IMG/VR virus record: IMGVR_UViG_3300048691_000182
Span: 1 to 64,000 of that record
DNA length: 64,000 bases
Source of the DNA: a virus
Reading direction: 5' to 3' (one strand)
The notes under the pieces were generated by a model. That model was given only the letters and a program-made list of their open reading frames with translations, did not search any database and had not been told where the DNA came from. The position numbers and the translations under genes are program-made. Below are positions 8,054 through 16,821 of this stretch, one piece after another; within the stretch, counting starts at the first letter, position 1, and each line of letters opens with the position of its first letter.

Positions 8054-9295
8054 TTAAAAATCTTTACCTATTTCTAGCAAATAACCTTGCGAGTTACTAG
8101 CAAACATTTCAGGTAAGTCTGAATCATTGATAATGTTTAAAAAACTCTCGGGCTGAGTAGCGTTAAGCTTATTACGTTGATAACTATTCTCTACGTTGAC
8201 AGCCCATTGGCCATCTTCAAAAACAGACCAATACTCAGCTGTTCTTCCGTGACCGACAAACATAGGGTAGTTAGGTTCAGTATAAGCAATCATCATACCA
8301 GGTCTTGCTGAACTTCTCAAAGGTATTCTATTTGTAAATAATGATTCAGTGTTTACAATACAGAAAAACGATTGCGGGAGAGTCAGATATTTGGTAAGAG
8401 TCTCGTCTGAATAAAGTTCGCTTAACTTTGTAGCCGAAGGATTTACAGTATTAACAGGTAATCCTAGAGCGGATAAATCTAAGTATTCTTTGGACTCGAA
8501 ATATCTTTCAACAAAAGGTAGCTTCATAATGTCTATTGCAAAAACATCATCACCTGTCTGCCAAAATACACCCGACTCAGGAAATACTAAATAACCACCT
8601 AAAACTAATATGACAGTTTTACCTAGTGTTGGCTGTGCAAGTTTGAGATAAATTCTTTTCTTTAAATTAGAATCAAGAGCTTGTTTGAAAATCATTGATT
8701 CAGTAATTGGTACAGACTCGATTGTCCCAATAGGTAAGAAACTTAAAACTCCTATTTGGTTTTGCTTCGACTGAAGCATAGATTTTGCACCATCTACAAC
8801 GTAAGCTGCCGTTCCGTCGAAATCAGTTTTATGGTAATATCCATTAACAGATACTAAACAGTTGTTGTAAAACACTTCCATGTCAGTAAGTGGATTAGAC
8901 TTGGTTAGTTTCAAACTAGTTCTATCAGCTACTGGTAATATGCTTGAGTCTCCTACTCCTATTTTAACAGGCTCTACTTTATAACCTGTTCTGAATGCAT
9001 CTCTATAAACTGCAAACTTAGGTTTTAAAACAGGTGGAATAGAAACAGTTGTTAAAGCTGTATTACCTAAACTTGTCAATAAGGTTGAGAAACTAGATGG
9101 GAGAGAAGAGTATTCTAATCTTAAAGTTTCAAAATCAATTGTAATATTGTTTTCCAGAAAACTATTACTAAGTGTAATAAACATTTTTCTGTATAGACTG
9201 AATAGTTGATTTACAGGTACGTTAGAAATATCAACAGTGCTCCATCTAGCACCAGCTGATTTCTTCACACCTATAGCTGTAACTAAATTGTACAT
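8054..9295 (-). CDS. Unrecognised, probable virion structural protein
   Basis: A 413-residue product with no signal peptide or clear membrane segment. It is beta-rich with scattered aromatic residues and frequent short Pro/Gly turns, including a hydrophobic stretch near the middle (TVILVLGGYLVF) that reads as a buried strand. It is a single-gene unit, convergent with the CYTH gene and divergent from the large tail fiber gene. Tail genes on its far side suggest a tail or baseplate component. No family recognised. Confidence 0.5.
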   Translation of the reverse strand: MYNLVTAIGVKKSAGARWSTVDISNVPVNQLFSLYRKMFITLSNSFLENNITIDFETLRLEYSSLPSSFSTLLTSLGNTALTTVSIPPVLKPKFAVYRDAFRTGYKVEPVKIGVGDSSILPVADRTSLKLTKSNPLTDMEVFYNNCLVSVNGYYHKTDFDGTAAYVVDGAKSMLQSKQNQIGVLSFLPIGTIESVPITESMIFKQALDSNLKKRIYLKLAQPTLGKTVILVLGGYLVFPESGVFWQTGDDVFAIDIMKLPFVERYFESKEYLDLSALGLPVNTVNPSATKLSELYSDETLTKYLTLPQSFFCIVNTESLFTNRIPLRSSARPGMMIAYTEPNYPMFVGHGRTAEYWSVFEDGQWAVNVENSYQRNKLNATQPESFLNIINDSDLPEMFASNSQGYLLEIGKDF

Positions 9296-9459
9296 ATTTT
9301 TATATTTCCAGTATTATAACGTCAGTACAAGGTTAACCAAATACTATGGTTAAACCTTACATAAACCATTTACATAAAAATGAATGGTTGAGAATTTCAA
9401 AAGTTGTATTTAAAAACACCATACAATTTATATTTCTGTGGTTACAAAGGAGTCTATAG

Positions 9460-12400
9460 ATGCCAACAAGTATAATCTATCCGTTTGACCCCACGGGTAG
9501 AGCCGCAACTAACTTAATTGCGAACGAACAACATGTAGTTACTAATAACAACTACAAAAATTATTATTTTATTGTACCTAACCTAGGACCTTTCTTTGCC
9601 GAATCAATTGTAGTTTCACACAAAGTAAATGGTAACACAGTACTATTAACAGAAAATGTTGATTATTATCCTGTGCTTCCTTTTATTGGTGCTACTCGTT
9701 CTATTGGGATGCCTGTATTTGGTGGCATTAGTTTTACTAACCTTAGCATTTCTGGTATAGTTACAGTAACCTACCAAACACTTGGTGGGGATTGGACTTA
9801 TGATGATGCTACTGTATTAGAATCTATCGCTAACCAAAGTTATAACCCTAGTTTTGCCACTTGGGAACAAGTTACTGGTTTACCAACACAGTTTCCTGTT
9901 GTTAACCATGAGTGGAATTTGGTTGACATGGTTGGGGAGACCGAACTGATAGAAAGCATAGTTTCTTTGGAGCAAGCAATTCTATCAAGACCTGTTGCAG
10001 TAGATGTCCCTACTACCAAAGCATCTATTGGTTTAGGTAATGTTGAGAACTACCCACCAGCTACTGCGTTAGAAGCTATTACTGGTACTTCAACCCAGCG
10101 TGTTATTACACCAGCTACGTTGAAGGCTGTGCTCAATCTTATTGATACGGGTGCTTCTAACTCCGACTTAACAGCTTTGACGCAAGCTATTTCTGCCACG
10201 AGTGACGGCTTAAACGTTACTACCAATGCTTTATCAGCGCACACTGGTAACACCGGTAATCCACATAACACTACCGCAGCCCAGGTGGGGTTAGGTAATG
10301 TAGAGAACATTGGAGTGGTGACAGATGCTGAACTTACAGCAAATACTGCTGTAAGAAAAGTAGTTACTTTTGATCAACTGTTAAAAACATCTACGGGCGC
10401 AGGTCAGTACAAAGTTAATATTGACTTACTGGGTGCGTCACCTTCAAGATTCTATCCAGTTTACTGGTTTGGACAATCTTTAATTAGAGCCGGTGGTGTT
10501 ATTCCTGAAATTACCATTTACAGAAAAACAGACGATACAACTGCGTCGGCTAGTGGTGCTATGTCGCTATCTGTTGAACAAGTTGGTAGTATCTGGGACG
10601 GTTATACCCAGACTTATTCCAAAGTTAAATTCTTTTCACAGACAGGTCCTACTAAGTTTATTAAATGTTTTAAACATGGCATTAAGTCTATTTATAGAAA
10701 CATGAATAAAAATGGTACAGGGCTTGCTAATTACCCAGGTACTGTTTCTGGTACTGTTGATTTAGCTGGTCCTAAGTCTGGACTGTACTTGCGTGGTGGA
10801 TTTCAGTATGAGTTTGTTACTAATAACTTAGTTATTAAGAATTCAGTGGAGTACATTAATAACGACATAGAAAAAGAAATTTACTACGCTGTGCAATCTA
10901 ACTTCGGTTTTGAAGGAGGGTGGTATGCTAGATCTTACAGTGAGAACGATTTATTCTTAGAGAATTTCTACACAAGTATGAGTAGAGATGATGCCTATTT
11001 CTCCTGGAATGGCCAACCATCTGTCTATACATTTGACGCTACAGCTAGCGCTACTTTTACTTGGGCTAGTTCTAATGTGACTATTCTTGGTGGCGCTACC
11101 CCAACGATTACTGGCACCCTCACGCTGTTACCTGGGTCAGCTAATCTTAGAGCTGTAACTACGTTTACAAAGCAGGCTAGTAACGTAGTGGTTACAGTAA
11201 ATACATTATTTACATCCAGTGCAACAGGAACTTATGCACTATCTCTTACTCCAGCATTAAATGCTGCAAGTGGCGATGTGTTTAACTATAGCACCGTGGT
11301 TACACGTGTTGATAACGGCGATACTGTTGTTACTAGCTCTACTGCCGTTGTAAGTGCCGCTTCTCCTGTTCTGAATACCACAGGTACTGCTTCAGTCTAC
11401 CTGAACCAAACAGCTACAGTTACACTGAACGTTGCCAGCTTTACACCCAATACGGCTCTCGCCTTGAAGCTTTTCTTGGTAAATCCTGCCGGTGTTAAGA
11501 GCGCTTGGGTTGATGCAAATAATACCCAATATGTTTCTAACGTTACCACCAATGGTGCCGGTGCAGCCACGACAACTGTTAACTATGTAAATAACGGTGC
11601 TCTTGTTTCTGGTGTGTGGAGTATTGCTTTTGAGATACTAAGTAATGGAACTACTTATACAAGCTCTAACCAGGCTGCTATAACTATTGTTCCTACAAGC
11701 GTAACTGTTAGTGGTACAGGCACAGCTGCAACTGGAACAGCTTTCTCTATTGCATATTCAGTAGCTGGATTCGAACCTAATGTTGGTGTATCTGGAACAC
11801 CTTATCTTGTTAACCCAAGTGGCACGCGTGTAAGTTTTGCTTCCGCCACAGCAGCAACAGGCGTAGTTAACATTACACCTATGGCTAACGGTACTGGGTC
11901 AGGTAATATCACGGGTTCATTATTAACCACGGCAGCAATTGGTACGTGGCGTGTTGGTCTTGATGTGGTGGCAGGTATTCCGGGTGGCACTAAGACTGTT
12001 TCTTCAGTTACTTTGGGCACATTGAACGTTATTGCTGTTAACGCAAGTACTGGTTCTAGCCTAACTGCTAACAGAACAGTTATGACCTCTGGTGAGGCTA
12101 TTACATACACAGGCACATGGGCTGGTTTAACGCAAGGTACTAACTTGTACCGTATTGAATTTGGCACTACGTTGAACAATGCTGCTGTTGTAACAGAATC
12201 TATCGCTGTAACACCTAACGGTAATGGTGCCTTTACTATTAGTAGAGCTGTAACTGTTGGGGCCAATAACACAGCTACCTTGATTTACGCTTACGCTAAA
12301 CTGATTAGAATAAGTGATAATGCAGTGCTTGTTGTGAATGATGCACCTACTGCTGCTATTCTTGCACCAGGACCAACAGGTAGAACTTGGGCTCCTGATA

Positions 12401-13455
12401 ATGCATGGGTTGTCCCTGGCAGCAATACTACGTTTAACGGTGCTGTTACAGGTCTGTTTGGTGCTGGACGTTACACATACCGTATTGAAGAGAGCATGGA
12501 GCCTGGTGGTGGCCAGACTGTTGTTACAACAGGTGCTATCAATCCTGATGCCAATGGTAACTGGAATATTTCTAGAGCAACCACTATTGACAATTCCACA
12601 GCAGGGGATTATTTCCGCTCTAAGTTGATGATTATCCGTGTCTCTGATGGTGCTACTTTAAACGATACTGGATTCCAGACTGTTAATATCAGCTACCCCG
12701 TTCCTACTGTGTCTTTTGTTAAGACAGGAGGAGCTAACCCAGTACAACCTGGACAAGGTCAGAACTACAGAGTTAATATTTCTAATATCCACGGTAGTAA
12801 TAAATACCATATTCGCACGTACTTCACTGTTAACGGTGGTGCTTGGCAGAGTGCTGGTGGCGAGAACATTACAAGTGTTTACACCCACATGGACAGAGGT
12901 TATACTGTACCACTTAATGCTCCATCCGGTACATTTAGAGCTTATGCTGAAGTGGTTAGAAATTCTGACAATGCTGTTGTTGCACCTGTTATGGAAATCG
13001 CTAGCACTATCCAACGTATTCCCACAGTTACGTCGTTTACAAAGGTAGATGACAGTGGTCTTTATGGCGGTACTTATGGAATCGTTTACCTAGATGGTTC
13101 CATGACACCTAATAGATTCCTTGCTTCGGTAACTGGGTTAGAACCAAGTACTTCCTACACAGCAGGCATATATCGCAGAACTGGTAATGCAAATGACGGC
13201 TATGATGGTTTTGCGTATCTTTATGTTACACCTTATACAACTGATGCTAACGGTAACGTTAACTTAAATATTAACAATACTAATGGTGGTTATTACGGGG
13301 ACTTTAGCACCTTTATATTTATAACTAGTGGGTCCACTACACAAGCTCAAATAAATGCTGGTCAGGGCTTTAACGTTATTACTAGACAAGGATTCTTAAA
13401 CGTCACTACCTATTATGAGGCATCGAACGGCGGTGGTGACCATGATTCTCAATAA
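9460..13455 (+). CDS. Large tail fiber protein with Ig-like repeats
   Basis: A 1331-residue product preceded by AAAGGAG. Residues 1-120 match the N-terminus of the fiber at 13822-15777 (shared features: I.YP/YGLD.TG, YGAF/GPFFAES, Y..LGG), so this is probably the virion-docking domain. Residues about 180-290 carry two SIGLGNVEN/QVGLGNVEN repeats with an upstream NPHNT, a motif typical of phage fiber shafts. From about residue 520 the protein is a chain of Thr/Ser/Asn/Gly-rich beta domains resembling bacterial Ig-like repeats; at least three in the last 500 residues share NG.W/F.ISRA and R.SD.A blocks. The role would be host-surface binding. Confidence 0.8.
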   Translation: MPTSIIYPFDPTGRAATNLIANEQHVVTNNNYKNYYFIVPNLGPFFAESIVVSHKVNGNTVLLTENVDYYPVLPFIGATRSIGMPVFGGISFTNLSISGIVTVTYQTLGGDWTYDDATVLESIANQSYNPSFATWEQVTGLPTQFPVVNHEWNLVDMVGETELIESIVSLEQAILSRPVAVDVPTTKASIGLGNVENYPPATALEAITGTSTQRVITPATLKAVLNLIDTGASNSDLTALTQAISATSDGLNVTTNALSAHTGNTGNPHNTTAAQVGLGNVENIGVVTDAELTANTAVRKVVTFDQLLKTSTGAGQYKVNIDLLGASPSRFYPVYWFGQSLIRAGGVIPEITIYRKTDDTTASASGAMSLSVEQVGSIWDGYTQTYSKVKFFSQTGPTKFIKCFKHGIKSIYRNMNKNGTGLANYPGTVSGTVDLAGPKSGLYLRGGFQYEFVTNNLVIKNSVEYINNDIEKEIYYAVQSNFGFEGGWYARSYSENDLFLENFYTSMSRDDAYFSWNGQPSVYTFDATASATFTWASSNVTILGGATPTITGTLTLLPGSANLRAVTTFTKQASNVVVTVNTLFTSSATGTYALSLTPALNAASGDVFNYSTVVTRVDNGDTVVTSSTAVVSAASPVLNTTGTASVYLNQTATVTLNVASFTPNTALALKLFLVNPAGVKSAWVDANNTQYVSNVTTNGAGAATTTVNYVNNGALVSGVWSIAFEILSNGTTYTSSNQAAITIVPTSVTVSGTGTAATGTAFSIAYSVAGFEPNVGVSGTPYLVNPSGTRVSFASATAATGVVNITPMANGTGSGNITGSLLTTAAIGTWRVGLDVVAGIPGGTKTVSSVTLGTLNVIAVNASTGSSLTANRTVMTSGEAITYTGTWAGLTQGTNLYRIEFGTTLNNAAVVTESIAVTPNGNGAFTISRAVTVGANNTATLIYAYAKLIRISDNAVLVVNDAPTAAILAPGPTGRTWAPDNAWVVPGSNTTFNGAVTGLFGAGRYTYRIEESMEPGGGQTVVTTGAINPDANGNWNISRATTIDNSTAGDYFRSKLMIIRVSDGATLNDTGFQTVNISYPVPTVSFVKTGGANPVQPGQGQNYRVNISNIHGSNKYHIRTYFTVNGGAWQSAGGENITSVYTHMDRGYTVPLNAPSGTFRAYAEVVRNSDNAVVAPVMEIASTIQRIPTVTSFTKVDDSGLYGGTYGIVYLDGSMTPNRFLASVTGLEPSTSYTAGIYRRTGNANDGYDGFAYLYVTPYTTDANGNVNLNINNTNGGYYGDFSTFIFITSGSTTQAQINAGQGFNVITRQGFLNVTTYYEASNGGGDHDSQ

Positions 13456-13469
13456 ACAAGGTTAACATA

Positions 13470-13829
13470 ATGAGCACAGCAAATCCTTTAATTAAAATAG
13501 AAAGACTAGACGCCGTTACCAAGGGCGACGTTAAAAGTCTTTTTTATGTTATTGAATACAGTAATCTTTCTGATAAAACTTTATACGAATCCATAGTTTT
13601 ATTAGCTTTTAGTGATAAAAAAACTATTAAGTGGTCTAAGTTTAGATTTAAAGATAGAAATACTTTTATTGCTTCTGATTTTATTGAACCTTTACCAGAA
13701 GCAAGTCAGTATAAAGTACTAATTGAGTTATCTAACAAAGAAACAGGTGAGATTCTTTTAACGGAAGAAAGAATTGTTACTAACGATATTGAAATTTTAA
13801 CGCCTGCGGAGGTTACCAGCAATGCCTAA
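13470..13829 (+). CDS. Small unrecognised protein between tail fibers
   Basis: A 119-residue, mostly beta-type product with alternating charged and hydrophobic residues and no signal or membrane segment. It starts 14 bases after the large fiber and its last 8 bases overlap the next fiber gene, so all three are likely translated as one unit. The position suggests a fiber-associated protein such as a connector or assembly chaperone, but nothing in the sequence proves it. Confidence 0.55.
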   Translation: MSTANPLIKIERLDAVTKGDVKSLFYVIEYSNLSDKTLYESIVLLAFSDKKTIKWSKFRFKDRNTFIASDFIEPLPEASQYKVLIELSNKETGEILLTEERIVTNDIEILTPAEVTSNA

Positions 13830-15777
13830 TGTTATTCGTTACGGTTTAGACACAACGGGTTTAAACTCTGACAACTTTGTCAGTGGGGAAACCCATGTGT
13901 TAGCTAACTTTCCTCTACGCACCGTAGTACCTACATACGGTGCTTTCTATACTGAATCGGTTAAAGTCTACGATGCTAACGCTAATAGGCTCTTAACCAG
14001 AGGTACGCACTACATCTGCACTGAACTAGCTGTAACTCCTAGTGAGTTGTACGGTAAAGAAATTTGCTACCTTGTTCTTATTACAGATGCCACGGTAAGC
14101 GCTAACGTTCGCTTAGATTACCAGGCTCTTGGTGGTCTTTACGGTGCTAGCACTGAAGCTATTTTGTCTGTTTATAATGCTTTCCTTAATAGCTCTTCAA
14201 ATGCTGCATGGAACAACATTCTAAATAAACCAGCTGAGTTTAACCCCTCAGCTCACCTGCACGACATTGGCGATGTTTATGGTTTTGAGTATGTTGTTAA
14301 TGCACTGGAGCGTATTAAAGAAGCTATTACTATTAGTGCTACTCCTGCTTTCCAAAGAGTACTGGGGTACATAGACGATCAAATATCGTCTATGCAAAAC
14401 ACAGTCACTATAGCTAGTAATGCTTTAAGTGACCATAGTACCGACGCTAGCAATCCTCATCAGACTAACAAAGCTCAAATTGGTTTAGCTAATGTTAGTA
14501 ACTTAAGAACAGCTAGCACTACTGACATCAACAAGGTTATTGCCAATGTAGCTGCTATTACTGACGACGCTTATGTTACTGTGGCTGGTTTATTATTCTT
14601 TAATAAGAATAATACCTCTGCCAGTACTGATAGTTTAGCTGCTGCTAAAGCTTACGCTGATAGTAAAGATAGTCAACAACTAGGTGTTGTTTATCAGTCA
14701 ATCATTGATAATGTTGCAGCTGTAAATAATGCCTGGAGAGCTGGGGATAATACTACTATTGTTAGTGCTAGAAATTATACTGACGGTTTAGTAGCTAGTA
14801 CTAAAACTGATACGGTTAACCTTATACATGCTAAGGGCATCAGATACCCTAACCATAACGGCATTGCTCTACCTGCTGCCACTAACGTTATTCTTTCAGC
14901 TAACATGGGTAAGTGGCACGAAGTGCAATTAGATGGTTCCGTGACCACTTTACCAGCTTTGGCTAGTGTTGACATAGGTGCTACTGTTACAATTACGTGT
15001 TGCATCACTAAAGCAGCTATCCAGACATTTAGCACTACTGAGTTAATTTCTATAGCTGGATCTACATATAGAACTTCTGGTATTCGTTTAGGTGAAACCA
15101 TTACATTTACTTCTAATGGCCAATGGTGGTACATTACTAGTATTGGTAGCCCTAGTTTCATGTTAACACCTGTTAACTCCATTGTCATGTTTGACGGTGA
15201 TGTTGGATTGTTACCAAGTAATTGGGCTGTCTGTGACGGCACCAGAGGTACGCCTAACCTTAGAGATAAGTTTGTTGTTGGTGCTGGTGGTAGATGGCCT
15301 TTGGGAACTACTGGTGGTACTGCTAACGCTGTTAGTGTTAACCACAACCACGCAGCCACTTCTACTTTTATTGGTAATGCTTTAGGTGGACATAGTCACG
15401 GTGTTAATGATCCAACTCACCATCACAACGTGCAGGATAATGGACATGCACACGGCGTTAATGATCCTGGTCATAGTCACGTTATTGAGGCGCCTGTACG
15501 CATAAATGATCAAGATAGAGGTGGTGGCGGATCATTATTTTCGCTAGATAGTTCTCAAAATACTGCGACCAACCACGTTGGTACAGGTATTTCTATTCAG
15601 GGATCTCTAGCTAATATTTCTATTGCAGGTAACCCCACCGGTGTTAGTATTCAAGCAAGTGCTGCTGGTACGCCAACAGGTACAGTGAGTACTTCTATTG
15701 CGCAAGACGGTGTAAGTGGTATTGACCAAAACTTACCACCCTACTACGCGTTGGTTTATATTAAGAGACTTTATTAA
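13822..15777 (+). CDS. Tail fiber with tail-collar domain and His-rich tip
   Basis: A 651-residue product. The N-terminal 120 residues are paralogous to those of the 1331-residue fiber upstream. Residues about 210-230 contain NPHQTNKAQIGLANVSN, the same shaft motif as in that protein. LPSNWAVCDGTRGTPNLRDK followed by a Gly-rich FVVGAGG near residues 463-490 is a phage tail-collar domain. Residues about 507-556 contain many His pairs (HNH, HSH, THHH, HAH, HSH), resembling the metal-binding needle tips of T4-type long tail fibers. The end (LPPYYALVYIKRLY) is typical of collar fibers. It probably binds a host receptor. Confidence 0.8.
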   Translation: MPNVIRYGLDTTGLNSDNFVSGETHVLANFPLRTVVPTYGAFYTESVKVYDANANRLLTRGTHYICTELAVTPSELYGKEICYLVLITDATVSANVRLDYQALGGLYGASTEAILSVYNAFLNSSSNAAWNNILNKPAEFNPSAHLHDIGDVYGFEYVVNALERIKEAITISATPAFQRVLGYIDDQISSMQNTVTIASNALSDHSTDASNPHQTNKAQIGLANVSNLRTASTTDINKVIANVAAITDDAYVTVAGLLFFNKNNTSASTDSLAAAKAYADSKDSQQLGVVYQSIIDNVAAVNNAWRAGDNTTIVSARNYTDGLVASTKTDTVNLIHAKGIRYPNHNGIALPAATNVILSANMGKWHEVQLDGSVTTLPALASVDIGATVTITCCITKAAIQTFSTTELISIAGSTYRTSGIRLGETITFTSNGQWWYITSIGSPSFMLTPVNSIVMFDGDVGLLPSNWAVCDGTRGTPNLRDKFVVGAGGRWPLGTTGGTANAVSVNHNHAATSTFIGNALGGHSHGVNDPTHHHNVQDNGHAHGVNDPGHSHVIEAPVRINDQDRGGGGSLFSLDSSQNTATNHVGTGISIQGSLANISIAGNPTGVSIQASAAGTPTGTVSTSIAQDGVSGIDQNLPPYYALVYIKRLY

Positions 15778-15785
15778 GTAAACAT

Positions 15786-15830
15786 ATTTCAAACACTCTA
15801 CAGGTTTTTAGTCTGTAGTGTGTTTGAAAT
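15786..15830. terminator. Bidirectional hairpin terminator between fiber and spike genes
   Basis: Arms 15786-15803 and 15813-15830 pair over 18 bases with one T-T mismatch and a 9-base loop containing TTTTT. It lies between convergent stops at 15777 (+) and 15839 (-). CATA lies at the left flank and TATG just beyond the right arm. Confidence 0.65.
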
Positions 15831-15838
15831 TATGTATG

Positions 15839-16762
15839 TTAATTTGTATTTGGTGAAGAAATACTAGTAGAAGAAGTTATAGCGCCATTAGCATGTAAGT
15901 TACCTTCCACTACAATGTTCCCGCTCAAAGTAGCCGATGTACCACCACCAGAACCAGTGCCTAAAGTAATTCCATTACTAGCAGCAATTGGACCATCCAC
16001 GTTATTGCTAGTAGCAGATAGAGTATTAATGTTACTTTTAATAGATGTTTCATTACTAGCACTTACCAAAATATCTTTACTGTTTAAACTAATAGAGTCA
16101 GTAGCAGTAAAAACAATATTAGTTTTATCAACATCAACAACAGACCCATCTCCATTTTGCATAGTGAGTCTATTTTCTTTAGAATTTAAAACAAAGAAAT
16201 TATCAGCATCATCGGTAATGACAATCATGCCGTCTTTAGCGTTGATTTGTACATCGTAAGAAAAAGGTTCACCATCTGACTTAGAAGTGTGCAGGTGCAT
16301 AAGTTTCTTATGTGTGCTTACCTCTAGAAAATAAGTACTTGTGGCACTATCTTCAGGACCTTCTTTAGCGTTGTTACTAAAGGCATAAATAACTGTTTCT
16401 AGTCTACGTAACTTAGAGTCATTAAACAAAGTATTCCACCAATACTCATCGGTATCACCAAACTTATAAATAACAACTTTCTCACCCCGTCTAACGTCAG
16501 GTGGGGTTCTTCTATTGCTATTATTAATAGGAAGCCACTTAGCATTCACAGTAACAGTAGATTTAACAGAAGTACTTTTAGCGCTGCCTTCCTTATCCGT
16601 TGTATCAGCTTTGTAGTCTACTTTGTTGTCAGATATTTCACCATCAAGCATGGGGAATTCTTCAACTGGCGTTACCTCGATTTTATCAGAGCTAAGTTTC
16701 TTATTACTAGCTACAATTCCTAAAGAATAAAACTGTAGTTTAGAAATAGATTGTTGGTCCAT
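15839..16762 (-). CDS. Baseplate central spike (membrane-puncturing) protein
   Basis: A 307-residue product. The N-terminal part up to about residue 170 contains an OB-like segment (RRGEKVVIYKFGDTDEYWW) as in gp5/gpV-type spike proteins. From about residue 170 the sequence becomes short repeating strands (MIVITDDADNFFVLNSKENR, then repeated LxVxAx/IxLxSx units) typical of the triple-stranded beta-helix of a contractile-tail spike. The end is Gly/Ser/Asn rich. It would be the tip that crosses the outer membrane when the sheath contracts. No lysozyme domain is present in this chain. Confidence 0.65.
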   Translation of the reverse strand: MDQQSISKLQFYSLGIVASNKKLSSDKIEVTPVEEFPMLDGEISDNKVDYKADTTDKEGSAKSTSVKSTVTVNAKWLPINNSNRRTPPDVRRGEKVVIYKFGDTDEYWWNTLFNDSKLRRLETVIYAFSNNAKEGPEDSATSTYFLEVSTHKKLMHLHTSKSDGEPFSYDVQINAKDGMIVITDDADNFFVLNSKENRLTMQNGDGSVVDVDKTNIVFTATDSISLNSKDILVSASNETSIKSNINTLSATSNNVDGPIAASNGITLGTGSGGGTSATLSGNIVVEGNLHANGAITSSTSISSPNTN

Positions 16763-16821
16763 TGTTAGTCCTTAAAATTATATTGAGCCTCATTATTTAT
16801 TAGGAGGCACTTAGAAGCTTT

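Noticed and set aside
11802-15359. Long antisense open frames over the tail fiber genes
   Set aside because: They are low-complexity shadows of Thr/Ser/Ala-rich beta repeats on the plus strand, with no ribosome-binding site.
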